A stretch of 64,000 nucleotides of DNA. Origin: Choristoneura fumiferana. Lineage: Eukaryota; Arthropoda; Insecta; Lepidoptera; Tortricidae. Below are positions 10,895 to 21,967 of this stretch, in pieces; position 1 is the stretch's first letter; each line of letters opens with the position of its first letter. A program made the position numbers and the translations under genes. The DNA lies in contig NC_133493.1 in NCBI RefSeq assembly GCF_025370935.1, positions 11,124,996 through 11,188,995 on the forward strand. The letters run 5' to 3'. The notes under the pieces were generated by a model. It was given only the letters and a program-made list of their open reading frames with translations. It was not told where the DNA came from and made no database searches.

Positions 10895-11540
10895 CCGTTA
10901 CGGCAAAATATGTTTTGCCAAATTTAACTTCCCAAAAACTTATCGCAATAGTTTCATTTCCCAAACGAATCTTTGGCAAACATTTCGAATTTTATTCATT
11001 TGGTCAAATTATCATAATTATTATTACCTATCATAATTTTACATTGCCAAGTTTTATTATGACAAACGTTTATGAAGCAAACGTTTTCTTTTGGCTTATA
11101 TTATATTCCTAAAAAATATTTGTTCTAAATGACACTTCGCACACGAACCAACCAAAGAAACCAACTGCTACCAGAAAAGTAGGTTAGGTTAGAACTGCGT
11201 CCCACACAGAAACGAACTGCTATCAGAAAAGTAGGTTAGGTTAGATTAGAACTATGTCCCTCACAGAAACAAACTGCTACCAGAAAAGTAAGTATGCCGT
11301 GCAATATTTTGGGAAGAGTGCTTTATGCCAAACGATACATTTGACTAAATAGTACTTGGTAATATGAAACATGACTAAGTAATTCTTTTTGAAACAATAT
11401 TATGCCAAAAAAAATGTACTAACTGTAAAATTGCGATAAGTGGTTTTGGCTAATGATTTTTTGGCAAATGATAATTTGAATAAAATATTTTGGGATGTGA
11501 TACTTTGGGAAAGGTTTTTTGCCCATACATTAGTAATCCA
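10895..11540. mobile_element. MITE-like element carrying a ~57-bp minisatellite
   Basis: The ends are rich in 'ttttgccaaa' and 'tttggcaaa' words in inverted orientation. The centre (11145-11290) contains two to three copies of a ~57-bp unit with 'gttaggttag' and 'cagaaacgaactgctaccag'. Related elements lie at 19100-19540 (copy A) and 41770-42255 (copy B), with different unit numbers. Confidence 0.6.
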
Positions 11541-11589
11541 GTAAAATTGGATTCATTTTTGATGTAAGTATGAATCAGATGGTTCCAAA

Positions 11590-11650
11590 AGAAGAACAGC
11601 GCCGTTCGCAAGACCGGCAATTTCGCTGGTTTGGGACCATTTCGTGACAT
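11590..11650 (-). mobile_element. Short retroelement fragment
   Basis: The reverse complement contains 'cacgaaatggtcccaaacca' and 'cttgcgaacggcgctgttct', which recur in diverged form at 27139-27185 in copy A. Both belong to an unnamed dispersed repeat. Confidence 0.45.
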
Positions 11651-11729
11651 ACAACTTTATTCAATTTTAATTTCTTTTGTTATTACGTACTTTGTCACGA
11701 ATAAATGATTTCTTTTTTTTCTAAATTAA

Positions 11730-11965
11730 AAAGAGCATTTTTTTTAAGGTAATTAGGAGGTTTATTGAATCAGGCGTTACTTTGCAGAGGTCTATAATTA
11801 TCAATCAACTGAAACAATTAAGTACTTTGCTCACCCGCGACCTTATGATAGCTATGTTTATTCAAGAAATGTGTGTTCATGCTGTTCCGCCACCTCCACA
11901 CCTCCACATTGTAATCTTGCTACGGCTTGGATCTAATTTCAGCAATGTCAGTTAATAAAACATGC
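11730..11965 (+). mobile_element. Dispersed repeat 'tcaggcgttactttgcagag'
   Basis: Member of the family listed at 2143, with the 'gctcacccgcgacc' partner motif and an inverted 'cacctccacacctccaca' block. Confidence 0.5.
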
Positions 11966-12119
11966 CTTGACAGTAAATAAATAAAAATTAAGGTAGTTTT
12001 GAAGAACGGTTAAAATTTATTAATAATTTGTGGGTAGTTTTTTTTGTTTCAATAAATATATGTAGGGACTTGGCGAGTTACAGTGACAAATTAAAACGGT
12101 CGTTGTGGTTTGTTAGTCT

Positions 12120-12330
12120 TACCTAACAACTGGTAGCATGGTGTACCACCACACTACACTGATGCGTTTCGAACTCAATTCAGAGCAACACAGCGTTCAC
12201 AATGCTACCAGATGTTAGACTCAGATTCCAGAGAGTCTTACAGTATGGAGGTGGAGAAACTGCATGAACACAAATTTCTTGTAAAAATTAGCCAGATAAG
12301 GTCGCGGTTGAGCAAAGTAATTGTTTGAGT
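12120..12330 (+). mobile_element. Dispersed repeat 'aacaactggtagcatggtgt', second copy
   Basis: Internal inverted repeats: 'ggtagcatggtgtac' against 'aatgctaccagatgttagac'. It ends with 'aggtcgcggttgagcaaagt'. Same family as 8706-8945. Confidence 0.55.
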
Positions 12331-12364
12331 AATTAGGAGGTTATTGTGATATTCTGTAGGTAAC

Positions 12365-12700
12365 TTTTAGAAGAAAGAAAGAAAATACATTTATTCGGAA
12401 AAGTAACAAACGTGAACGATTACATAAATAAATAACACAGAGAAGGAAAGCAGTTACCATTCACGAAACGGACCCACCTCAGCATAATGCCGGCTCAGGA
12501 GCTGGCGCTGGTCTTCCGGTGGGACCGTGAGGCCGTCATTGCAAGCTGCGCGCACGACCGGACCGTGTCTATTGTGAACGCGACCGTTTAAAGTCAGCGC
12601 TACCAACACAAGCATGTCATGTGCATGACATTGACAACTGACACGGCCAACCATACGCTCAGCAAGCAAGACGAAAAACAAACAAACAATAACAATTTTC
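12365..12700 (-). mobile_element. LINE 3' end with (CTTT)n tail
   Basis: On the minus strand, 'gaccagcgccagctcctgag' and 'cagcattatgctgag'-like words precede an AATAAATG and a CTTT-rich tail at 12365-12390. The same 3' end occurs at 18722-19065 and 41390-41715. The overlapping signal-peptide-like ORF is treated as accidental. Confidence 0.6.
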
Positions 12701-12719
12701 AATTATAAAATACAATGTA

Positions 12720-13380
12720 GCGATATTAATCAAATAGTGTGAAAAATGGTTAAAGTGGTATTTTTTATAAGGATTAGAACCTACAAATAGTTTCAAGCAA
12801 CATTTTAGGCTTTTAGTAAAGAGAGATGAAAATTATTCACTTTGTAATCTTTTCAAAAATAAATAAATGATAATACTTCATGATAGTTCATAGATACTTC
12901 TATGTTAAAATGAGCAAAATCTCTTTCTGCTCGTAATTTTTAACCCAAAAGGTCAAGTTTCCGGGCTGGATATCATACAGATTTTAATAAAGATAACCTT
13001 TATATGTTATCTATGGATAACAAACGGAAAATTGTGTGAAGTAAAAGAGACTCTAAAACAAAGCGATTAAGTTGATATCTAAACGCTATCCCGAGAGGAA
13101 GATTTTAGATAATCTAGATAAAAACGTGTTCTTTTCCAACTGCAGTAAAAACAACACTGTGTACGTTGGGTGTAACAGATGTACAGTTAACAGCAATCTT
13201 GGTATTAGAGATGTGCGTTATTGAAATAATTTATTGTCTGGTAATTTATTTTAAATAAAATCATTTGTATTTAATTTATTCGACGAAAAAGTCAATCGCA
13301 AATAATGTATTGTCAATTCTTGTTTAAATGCTTCTACCAATCAAATCACCAGTTTGTAAAATTAAGTAATAGTTCTATCT
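12720..13380. other. No recognised feature
   Basis: AT-rich sequence without a gene-like ORF, RNA gene or repeat recognised. Confidence 0.55.
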
Positions 13381-13560
13381 GTTTATAAAGTTTGTGTTTA
13401 GTTGTGTATTGTTAATGTGATGTTATTTATGTTCTCATGGTAAATGTTGTTGCATGCCTGTCATTGAGGTACGGGCTAGGCGAGTTTACTATTAATTTTA
13501 AGTGGTAAATGTAATTGCTCTGTACTTTGTTGGTATGTCTATTAAATAAATAAATAAATG
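13381..13560 (+). mobile_element. LINE-like 3' UTR with (AAAT)n tail
   Basis: Contains 'gcatgcctgtcattgaggta' and ends 'attaaataaataaataaatg'. Tail type as at 10515. Confidence 0.45.
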
Positions 13561-13853
13561 GTCTCAATGAAGATTAACAAACGTCTTTTGTTATTGAAGT
13601 AAGCTTAGATCAATAAGTAATTAGGGTGCCACGTTAATTGCAAGGTCACACAACAGTGGTCGTCTTCCGGCTGCTGCTGTTAATGATGATTATATTGATA
13701 TATTATGCTAATTTTTTTTTTTTTAATCAGTCTTTCAATTGTTTTCTTGCATTATACAGTGTGTTACCAGCAGCTAGGGTTTTTTAAGGGAGGTTAAAGT
13801 AACGTATTTCTGTAACTTAACCATGACATTAATTTAATTAATAAAATTAAATT

Positions 13854-14118
13854 AAAGAACCTGACTACGAAGCTTGAGATCCCGGGTTCGATTCCCGGCC
13901 GAGGCAGATATTTGTGTGAGTAACACGAATATTTGCTCTTGGGTCTTGGATGTTTGATATGTATTTAAGTATGTATTTATCTTGCTCGTTTGCCATCCAG
14001 TCGAATAAAAATAAAATAATAAATAAATAAAATCTATATAAGTATGTTTATCCGTTGCCTAGTCCCATAGGGCAATTGGTGTCAAGTGTCCCATGATATT
14101 TATTTATTTTATTTAATA
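13854..14118 (+). mobile_element. tRNA-derived SINE (family 3), head-truncated
   Basis: Starts within the tRNA-like region ('gaacctgactacgaagcttg'), has the B-box 'gggttcgattcc' and then 'gggtcttggatgtttgatat'. A block 'cttgctcgtttgccatccag' from another repeat interrupts it. Copy A homology begins at 14088 inside its tail. Confidence 0.75.
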
Positions 14119-14432
14119 AAGTGTGAACTCTAGTTTATTTGGTTAAGTTACAGAAATACATTACTTTAACTTCCCTTAAATATAAAGAAAGATTACAAAT
14201 ACTCCCAAGTTTAGAAACCAGAACCGCCTTCAGGTGTACACACAGCCAGCGCGTTATCTATAAAACACATATTTATCTCTCAAACATGATCAATCTACCA
14301 TATTGAAAAGTATTATCCAGCCAACGAAAAAAAACACCTAGTTTCTTTATCCTTCTCCAACTACACTGACTTCGCAACTTGACTGCATTAATTCCCTGTC
14401 AAAGTTAAGCCCTCAAAACAATAGTTAAAAAA

Positions 14433-14553
14433 ATGTTTTTGAACGAGAAGGAAACAGTGTTTCTATTTTTTATTATAACTGTTTTGTTTTTGGTGTTCTT
14501 GTATCTACAAGTGTGCGATTGGTTCATTGGGAGATATGTCTTTAAAATTTTTA
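14433..14553 (+). CDS. Candidate first exon a, membrane segment, phase-1 donor (copy A)
   Basis: An ATG followed by 40 codons and one extra base, ending at A|GTAAGT. The peptide starts MFLNEKETV, has one long hydrophobic stretch (about residues 9-26), then a cysteine and a basic, aromatic tail. The reading frame continues past the donor into a SINE, so the longer ORF visible there is not meaningful. The exon is identical in copy B although the intron side differs. No homologous family was recognised. Taken with 17569, 21832 and 26553, all ending in phase 1, it is read as one of several alternative 5' exons. A small stand-alone gene or a chance ORF remain possible. Confidence 0.42.
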
Positions 14554-14649
14554 GTAAGTACATAAAATTTTTCTTTCTTAGAAACGGTTTTAGAACTGCT
14601 AGAAAAATCGTGTATGTCGCATTATATTGCGAAGGTGTAAAGCCAATGA

Positions 14650-14899
14650 AGCCGTGGTGGCCTAGTGGTTTAGCCTATAGATCGATCGGATCGTGGGTTC
14701 AAATCCCGACACGTAACTCCGACTTTTTCGAAATTCATGTGCGAAATCACATTTGAAATTTACCACGAGCTTTACGGTGAAGGCAAGCGTCGTGAGGAAA
14801 CCTGTATAAACCTGCGAAGTAAATCAATGGTGTGTGTGAAGTTCTGAGAGGAGGCCTATGCCCAGCAGTGGGATGTATACAGGCTGGGGTGATGATGAA
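14650..14899 (+). mobile_element. SINE family 1 (copy A), internally deleted
   Basis: A-box 'tggcctagtgg', B-box 'gggttcaaatccc' and a body with 'aggaaacctg'. About 75 bp before 'gaggaggcctatgcccagca' are missing compared with copy B. It lies in the presumed first intron after exon a. Confidence 0.8.
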
Positions 14900-15029
14900 A
14901 GCAATGCAACTTGCACAAACTTTTCTTGCAGGTCTAATTGGGCTTAATAAGGTTAAACGTAGTTAAGTTAAGGTTAAAGCCGTTGTATTCATTGATTTTT
15001 TTGGTTAAAACTGTCCCGTGATTAATCCC

Positions 15030-15180
15030 TATGTCACCTGATGTTAAGTGCAGATGACGCTAAAGGTGTTATCTCACCGGTTCAGTAACAGCCTATTCGC
15101 TCTAGCCTTGAAGAGCCCTAGATTGTATTTATCCGGAAATACAGACGACGGGAGCGAATTCCATTCCTTAGCAGTTCGCA
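15030..15180 (-). mobile_element. CR1/Jockey-like LINE ORF2 C-terminus (copy A)
   Basis: The minus strand encodes RTAKEWNSLPSSVFPDKYNL followed by GLFKARANRLLLN, the standard end of this LINE group. In copy B the same piece is at 37955-38104. The TTAA element at 15181 inserted at its upstream edge. Confidence 0.7.
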
Positions 15181-15682
15181 TTAAGGGGATCCCATGCCCC
15201 AATGACCTTCGATCTGAATATATTTTGTAGCTTATTATATTAACAACAACGGCTTTAAGCAATATACTAGTATCCCATATTTACTTCAAAGTTCATTGTT
15301 TTCGAGATGTTTGGCATCAAAGTTGAACAATTTTAGGCCAAAAAACTGGTTTTCTGGCCATAACTTTTGTGTTAATTAGTTTCAAATGAAAACCCTGGAC
15401 CAGTTTTTAGAGACGTCAAAAACGAACCCAAATATGTGGATTTCGTATATGTTAGATCTTTCACGTCAATAGCGATACGAAATAAGTGTTTTTTTCAGAC
15501 AATATTTAAAAAATTATACAAAATGAAGTATTCATTTTTTTCAAAATCCGGTAGAAAAAAATGGAGATAAAAGATTGGAAAATCGATAGCCGTTTGCCTT
15601 ATAATTCTATCTGTAGTGCAAAAGTAGGAGATACGATTCAAAACTTGTCAAAAATCGATGAAAACCTCGGGTAGCCCCTTAA
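15181..15682. mobile_element. TTAA-flanked non-autonomous DNA transposon (copy A only)
   Basis: TTAA at 15181-15184 and again at 15679-15682 bracket 494 bp that begin 'ggggatccc' and end 'gggtagcccc', a short imperfect terminal inverted repeat. Copy B has only 'cattatg' at the equivalent site (38099-38105). TTAA targets are used by piggyBac and Kolobok superfamilies; no transposase is present. Confidence 0.75.
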
Positions 15683-15739
15683 TGAAAGATGAAGCAAACT
15701 GCTTTGTGCGGATCAATGGAAGACTAACTACATAAGGGT

Positions 15740-15905
15740 GAAGACTCCCCCGCCTGGAAGTCTGTTGGCAAAATGGAGGTGGACGAATTAGATCACTGAG
15801 GGTCGCTGGCAGCGGATGGATGCGAGGAGCTGAAGACAGTGTTGTGGCGCGCCATGGAAGAGGCCTATGTCCAGCAGTGGCCTGCTGTAGGCTGATGATG
15901 ATGTA
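15740..15905 (+). mobile_element. RTE 3' end (copy A)
   Basis: Contains 'gcctatgtccagcagtggcc' and a GATGATG end. The copy B partner is 38425-38565, shortened by about 40 bp. Confidence 0.65.
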
Positions 15906-16014
15906 TTAGACCATGTAATTCCTGCGCACACTCACCATATTGACTTTGAGCTGTGCCCTGCTGTGGGACGTATATAATAGACCGAGATACGAACTTTTTT
16001 TATTATAATGTAGT

Positions 16015-16446
16015 AAAAATCGGTCAAGTGCGAGTTGGACTCGCGCACGAAGGATTCCGTACCATTATCTACAACATTAGACATTAGCAAAAAAATATCA
16101 AGTTTGGTGTATGGGAGCCTTAAATATTATTTTATTTTAATTTAAATATTTATTTTGAAAGCGATTATACAAACTAAAGATTTTGTAAATATTGCAAGCT
16201 TCTACCTGTTGCCGTTATTAATATCAAGCAAAAAACGGCAAAACAATCACGTTTGTTGTATTTACGTTTATTATATTTATTTTATTCTATTTTTACTATT
16301 TGTTGTTATACCGGTTACAATTTTAAGTGTCTAACTATTACGGCTCAAGAGATAGAGCCCTGTGACAGACGGACGGACAGACAGACAGACAGCGGAGTCT
16401 CAGTAATAGGGTTCCGTTGGCACCCTTGGGTACCGAACCCTAAAAA
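16015..16446 (+). mobile_element. Dispersed repeat 'cggtcaagtgcgagttggac' (copy A)
   Basis: Begins with that motif and ends with a GACA-rich run and 'cagtaatagggttccgttgg'. Non-coding, with a T-rich middle. The same 3' end occurs at 30235-30325. Confidence 0.65.
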
Positions 16447-17568
16447 TGAGCTAATAAAAGTCACATAGTCCACATTTGGTACAAGTTTGGTGTAGCTTGG
16501 AGTAAGTACTTGCTTATCAAATACAAATCCCTAGTGCAATCTGTTTTACATCCTTACTATCGCTGTTTATCAGCAATTATCACTAGCTCTACACGAATTA
16601 GTGCGGATTCCGATTCTGACTAATGTATAACATAGTGCCTGAGATACTGTACTCACGCTATTATAAAGAAAATGTACACTTAGGCCATGCGCGGGGCATT
16701 AATTTATTAGGGTAAATAGAATAGTTTCGCTACTCACCGGTAGATGGCGCTGTACAGCTTCAAGTTATGGTAACAATGTGTCGTCGCTATAAAAAGCTTA
16801 CAACAACGGATAGGGTGAACGATTCTATTTTCGTTGAAAGTTGATGTTTTTCGATACTTAACAAAATCATCAACGTAGAGGTCACCAACGTGTTATTAAC
16901 CCTTAATAAGGCACCATTTATTGGAGCATACTATCACAGAATCAAAAGCAGCTATCGAATACATACCTGGCAAAGGATATTTTTAAAGCTAGAAGTATTT
17001 TCAATAATTACAATGAATATTGTAACATTGTTTTTAATTTTTAGTTGTTTCGATTCCCGGGTGAAGTTTAGAAGATCTTTGAATGCACTTTTGTTTAATT
17101 TTAAAAATAAAAGAATGTTTCCTTTCAATACAATTAGCTAACTAAAGGATTTAAGGTAGTTGTCCTCCAGGGCCCATAGATTTTTTCCACCCTGTATATT
17201 GAGAAAGTCACCTTACCAGATACGTATGCTATCGTTTAATACTCTACCTACATGTCAACACCTTTGGGTAGGTACTCTTGTTTTTGATGTCCATGTTTTG
17301 AATAATTTTCACGCAGAATAATCACAATTATATTGTATTCCTACAAACTTCGTCATTGTAAGGGCAAGGTTCAGTTGCTTTTCTATTTGCTTAAAATACA
17401 GCTTAGTACGTCTAATTTCACCATACCTAGCATTTATCAGAGTGACTTGGCTTCCCCCATCCTTATCATTTGTAATTAATACCTATCGAATCAGATAGGT
17501 CGTATCAATTTGTCGGTATTTTCGATAATATTGTTTCGCTAAGGTAGTTCTATTCGCAACGTTCCACC
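16447..17568. other. Upstream region of exon b, no repeat recognised
   Basis: Contains an 83-codon frame at 16890 whose conserved part cannot be distinguished from general allelic identity. Copy A has a 31-bp block near 16788-16820 absent from copy B. The 'tagatggcgctgtacag' word resembles short motifs common in these genomes. Confidence 0.4.
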
Positions 17569-17659
17569 ATGGAGTCTCTTGTGCTATTTCTACCATTTTT
17601 CATGATTGTTGTACTCTATTCTCTTACTTGTGTGTGTTTGAGATGCTTCGAGTTGTTTG
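17569..17659 (+). CDS. Candidate first exon b, membrane segment, phase-1 donor (copy A)
   Basis: ATG in a good context (CCACCATGG), 30 codons plus one base, ending at G|GTAAGT. The peptide is MESLVLFLPFF followed by more hydrophobic residues and a cysteine-rich end (CVCLRCFELF). It has a very short N-terminus, one membrane span and cysteines next to the membrane, as in the exons at 14433 and 21832. A run of A/T-rich sequence with TATCGA-like words precedes it. Nothing downstream in the window is recognisable as its second exon. Confidence 0.45.
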
Positions 17660-18720
17660 GTAAGTCATTTTTTGGAATACCGTAAACCAAGGGTCCAAAA
17701 GGAACCATATTGCTTTGGCTAATCTGTTTTTCAATCACTCTGTCACAGGGTTGTATTTTTAAAAGTTATGTTTTGCGTGATATTGACGTTAATTTTACCC
17801 ACTTATGGTAATCGGATTAACTTGAAATTCGGTATGAATATGCAAGTACAGTGAGCAAAAAATACTGTATTTTTTTCGTAAAACTTATTTGCAACAATAA
17901 AATAATTTCAAAATTAAAGGAGGACCCTTACGTGTTTTTAGCTATTTTTTACTCAATTTTAAAAATGGCAAATGTAGAATGGTATACACCATTTTGCGTG
18001 CTGTGTGTGTGGTGTTAGGTACGTCCTCTGCTGTATATAGAGTCTCTACCATTAGCCACCTCAAGCACGAGTATATGGCTAAATTAACGGACCATCTTCG
18101 AGGTGGTTAAAATTCGTGCCCCTGGCCTGTATCTAATAATAATATCTAACCATAATAGCTAATAACATAATAGCTATATCGAATCATAATAGCTAGAATC
18201 TAGTTTTAAATTTAAGCAAAGACTCTGATATTGTATGCATTTTGTGACTATCTCTGGGCTGGAACAACTAGAAATAGATAAAAAATAGCCACAGAAAGAT
18301 TTTTAGCAAAACACATAGGTATCGCTAGTAGTGGTTCTGATGGTTCTTGCGATTTTTGGCGATTAAATAACTAGCACTGTATTATATGGACAAGTAAATC
18401 AAGGCAAAGTTTGAGAATCGAGTAACTTCACTTTTCTTTTGAGGTAAAAGCCCTAAAACTTTGCTAAATTAATTCTATCATTTTTTATTACAACGCTCTC
18501 TAGTGGCAAGTAGCGGAACTAAAAATACGCTGTATAACTTTCAGGTTTCTGTTCCATCCAACCCGTAGTTTTAGATAGCAAACATAGATGTCGTTGTATA
18601 ATGCATTCTTGTAATTATTTACAATCATTGTGTAATGTAATATTACACTGTAATCAATCAATAATAATTTATCAAATTCACAAGCTTCGTCAAATTTATT
18701 TTTAATGTGAAAGAGTAAAG
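17660..18720. other. No recognised feature after exon b
   Basis: About 1 kb of AT-rich DNA without ORFs, RNA genes or identified repeats, almost identical in copy B (40307-41389). Presumed intron. Confidence 0.5.
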
Positions 18721-18721
18721 T

Positions 18722-19065
18722 GACTTTTTAAGAAAGAAAGAAAGAAATACATTTATTCACAACACAGCAATAGACAACACTACACAAGATCCCTGCAGGG
18801 ATAAGTACGCCTTTGTACTTAACACTTCACTTTTTTATGTAACCTTTTTGTTTTCCCTTTTTGTACAATAAAGAGTATAAACAAACAAATAAGACACAAC
18901 AATATTATTAAGTAGGACAGTATAGATAGGTAGTAGTAGTAAGATGGTGTGTGTCATTGCGGTTGTAAATCGGACACTGGCTCAGCATAATGCTGAGACG
19001 TTAAGAACGCCCCAGCGCTGATTTTCAGCCAGCACCGTCGGTGACCCTCTGACCGTTATAAAACT
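18722..19065 (-). mobile_element. LINE 3' end with CTTT tail (copy A)
   Basis: The minus strand reads 'aatcagcgctggggcgttct', 'cagcattatgctgagccagt', then AATAAATG and (CTTT)n at 18731-18745. Confidence 0.7.
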
Positions 19066-19099
19066 TCATGAATATTATAAACTACGATGAATCTAGAAC

Positions 19100-19540
19100 G
19101 TGTCAAGTTGTATTATGACAAACGTTTATTAAGCAAACGTTTTCTTTTGGCTTATATTATAAGTATTCCAAAAAAATGTTTGTTCAAAATGACACTTCGC
19201 ACATGAACCAACCACAGAAACCAACTGCTACCAGAAAAGTAGGTTAGGTTAGGTTAGATCTGCGTCCCCACAGAAACGAACTGCTACCAGAAAAGTAAGT
19301 TATTATGTCATGCAATATTTTGGGAAGAGTGCTTTATGCCAAACGATACATTTGACTAAATAATACTTGGTAATATGAAACATGACTAAGTGATTATTTT
19401 TGAAACAATAATTTGAAAAAAGAAAAATTTACTAACTGTAAAATTGCGATAAGTTGTTTTAGGAAATGATTTTTTGCCAAATGATAATTTAAGTTATGTG
19501 TATAGGTACTTTGGGAAAAGTTTTTTGCCCATACATTAGT
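19100..19540. mobile_element. MITE-like element with minisatellite (copy A)
   Basis: Same element as 10895-11540. The ~57-bp 'gttaggttag' unit is present once, plus a partial. Confidence 0.6.
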
Positions 19541-19789
19541 AATCCCTACGGAAGCCTATCCTGGGCATGTCCGACACGCCCGTGGTCGGTTACCATTTGT
19601 TGGGTTCGTTTCTCGGTTCAGACAGGGGATTAACTATTCAAAAATCATTTAATGTAGTTTAAAACGTTTCCAAAACAAAAATGAAGTCTTCTTTTAGCAA
19701 AAATTTTCTGTCTTCAATAACTTAGATACTTTCCTCCTCTCTCCATGTGGCATAACTGTGGTCGCCCTGTATAAGCCCTGTATATTATT

Positions 19790-19912
19790 AAACATCCAAC
19801 AGTCGAACACATATATTCGTATTTTTATAAATGGTCCTATGGGATCGAAGCTGGGACTTCTAGCTTCATAGTCAGGTTCTACAACCGTTAGGCTATTCGG
19901 TCGTCAGGAATG
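19790..19912 (-). mobile_element. SINE family 3 (copy A)
   Basis: The minus strand shows a tRNA-like head ('gcctaacggttgtagaacct') and a B-box-like 'agcttcgatccc', degraded. Partner in copy B at 42525-42635. Confidence 0.65.
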
Positions 19913-19944
19913 AAAGAAATTATAACATTAGTGGAACTATTATG

Positions 19945-20150
19945 AGTACCTGGGCGACCGAGCTTTGCTCGGGCTAAAACTCGATAATAAGTGTTTTCCC
20001 AGATATAAGACCAAGCTAGATCAATTTGTCATCCCCGAAAACCCCCACATACCAAGTTTCATCGAAATCGTTGGAGCCGTTTCCGAGATTCTGATCATGA
20101 AATATATATACCTATAGGTACAAGAATTGTTCGTTTAAATGTATATATAT
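19945..20150 (+). mobile_element. Dispersed repeat 'gaccgagctttgctcggg' (copy A)
   Basis: A typical short repeat of these genomes with 'aaacccccacataccaagtt'-like and 'tcgttggagccgtttccgag' blocks. Partner 42672-42885; another member at 31765-31935. Confidence 0.65.
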
Positions 20151-20165
20151 TAGATAGAATAAAAA

Positions 20166-20450
20166 AGCCTTAATGGCTTAATGGTTTGACCTACAGCATC
20201 TCAAGTAGAAGATCGTGGATTTCAATATTTATCATAAGCTTTACGGTGAAGGAAAACATCGTGAGGAAACCTGCACAAACCTGAGAAGCAATTCAACGGT
20301 GTTTGTCAAGTTCCCAATCCGCACTGGCCCGCGTGGGAACGACGGCCCAGGCCGAGGCCCCCTCATTCTAAGAGGAGGACCTATGCTCTACAGGGGCTTG
20401 TAAATAGGGTGAGATGATGATGATGATGATGATATGATAATGATGATGAT
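20166..20450 (+). mobile_element. SINE family 1, degraded (copy A)
   Basis: The head is altered and the B-box partly lost ('gatcgtggatttcaat'). The body is recognisable, and a GATGATG microsatellite ends it. Partner 42899-43182. Confidence 0.7.
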
Positions 20451-20702
20451 ATTATAAATAGGATACTTACTTCTTTGGTCGAACAAAAGAACGCAGTTAC
20501 ACAATAACATGTTTAGTACATAAGTGGTTAAGTCTCCTTGAACTCGGGACACTGCGCTATAAACAAATACAAATAAAGCATTTAAAATTATTACAAACGG
20601 AAACTACATACATATACAAAAATCCTCTGAGTGTAGGTATGTTATGTTAGTTCCTACATCTCTTCGGAACGCATAAACATATTTGGCTAATTCATTTTGT
20701 TT

Positions 20703-21831
20703 TAACCCCTGACGCAAAAAGGGTTTTAGTAGTTTGACGCCTGTCTGTTGTCTGTGACATCGTAGCTCTCAAATTGATGGACTCGTTTTGATGTTGTTTC
20801 TTTAAGTGAAAGCGTATTTCTGTGCAATGGTTCTTAGCTATGTTTGTTAAAAATCAGTTGAGCTGTTTTTAGAAATTGAAAGAAAATAATTAGACATAAT
20901 TATTACCCATAAGTCGGGTAAAAAGTGTGTGCGAAGCGGGCAACAAGTTAGAAATTAAATACAAGCAAGTCAAGTAAATTAAGCGATAAGCTCAACAAGA
21001 GACTATTTTTTTGTTTCAACATTTTTCCCTTTGAAGAACTTCAGGTAAGTGAACCCTAAAGGACATTTTATTAAAATCGAGAAAAGAACATCAACAAATA
21101 AACCAACTCGTTTCTGTCAGCGGTTTCCCGTTTAATCTTGTTGTTATGATTTTTACAGCCACAGTAACACAATTCGTAAAAGTTTCAAGTGTAGATATAC
21201 TTTTAACTGGAACTACGGTACGGTACCGTAAAACTCACACGGAGTGTAATACACAGTGTAAAACTCACGTCTTATATTGAGTTTACGGATTAACCCGAAA
21301 CATGTCGAGTTAAACGTAAGAATAGAATAGAAATAAGAACCAAAATGTTGAACCACGTTAAAACGTTAAATGGTAATCATACAATACTCATCTAAAACAA
21401 TAACTATTCTCAAATGTTACACGCACCGGTCGAAGTATTTACGAAAAAAAAACGAGCGGTAAAAACCGATCACGCTTGACCTCAGCCACCAAGGAGACAA
21501 GCCTGTGAAGGTTTTTATCAATTAAAGAATCACGCCGTCATTCGCAGACATCTCTACAGATTAGTTTAGTTACACGAACGCACCATTCATGCCGCCAAAT
21601 AAACGGCAATTTGCGATAGCTTTATCAATAAATAAATAAATAGGTCTTTTCGATACTAAGTAATGGACACTTAGACATAAAAACGGTCACCTCGAACGCG
21701 ACAAGACGCTTAAAAAGAGACAAATTTGAAAATAGAATCGCGAGTGGTTTTTAATTCAAATGTTTTTTTAATCGAATCTACGAAGTTGCCAGTATTTTAA
21801 GGTTGCCAGTATTTTTAATTAGTGTTTCAAA
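20703..21831. other. Repeat remnants and leader of exon c
   Basis: 20703-20870 is a minus-strand member of the 'gcgtcgggggtta' family. 21260-21320 carries 'cccgaaacatgtcgagttaa', shared with the palindromic element at 62471-62640. The rest, up to the ATG at 21832, has no recognised repeat. Confidence 0.45.
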
Positions 21832-21967
21832 ATGGACGATCATAATTCGATTGAAGTTAAAATTGAAGATTCCAGACCGGACCCTCACTATTTGGGACTT
21901 ATTCCTATTTGTGTTCTAGTTATTATAATTTTTGTGCGAGTAACGTTTGTTTTGTGCAAAAGCTATG
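21832..21967 (+). CDS. Candidate first exon c, membrane segment, phase-1 donor (copy A)
   Basis: ATG followed by 45 codons and one base, ending at G|GTAAGT. The peptide has an acidic N-terminal part (MDDHNSIEVKIEDSRPD), then a hydrophobic span of about 20 residues, then LCKSY. Charge distribution (acidic before, basic after) predicts N-outside, C-inside. The only difference from copy B is one synonymous T/C change in a Phe codon. The leader contains a 16-bp direct repeat ('gttgccagtatttt' twice) just before the ATG. Confidence 0.5.

Noticed and set aside
12454..12702. Minus-strand 82-codon ORF with a signal-peptide-like start
   Set aside because: Its 3' half is the LINE 3' end found at 18722 and 41390; the hydrophobic start is probably chance.
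16890..17141. 83-codon ORF with a hydrophobic stretch, also present in copy B
   Set aside because: Identity between copies reflects allelism. The start codon region differs in copy B, and no donor or known domain follows.
19240..19260. TTAGG-type telomeric repeat
   Set aside because: Only about three units, inside a dispersed element's minisatellite; not an interstitial telomere.
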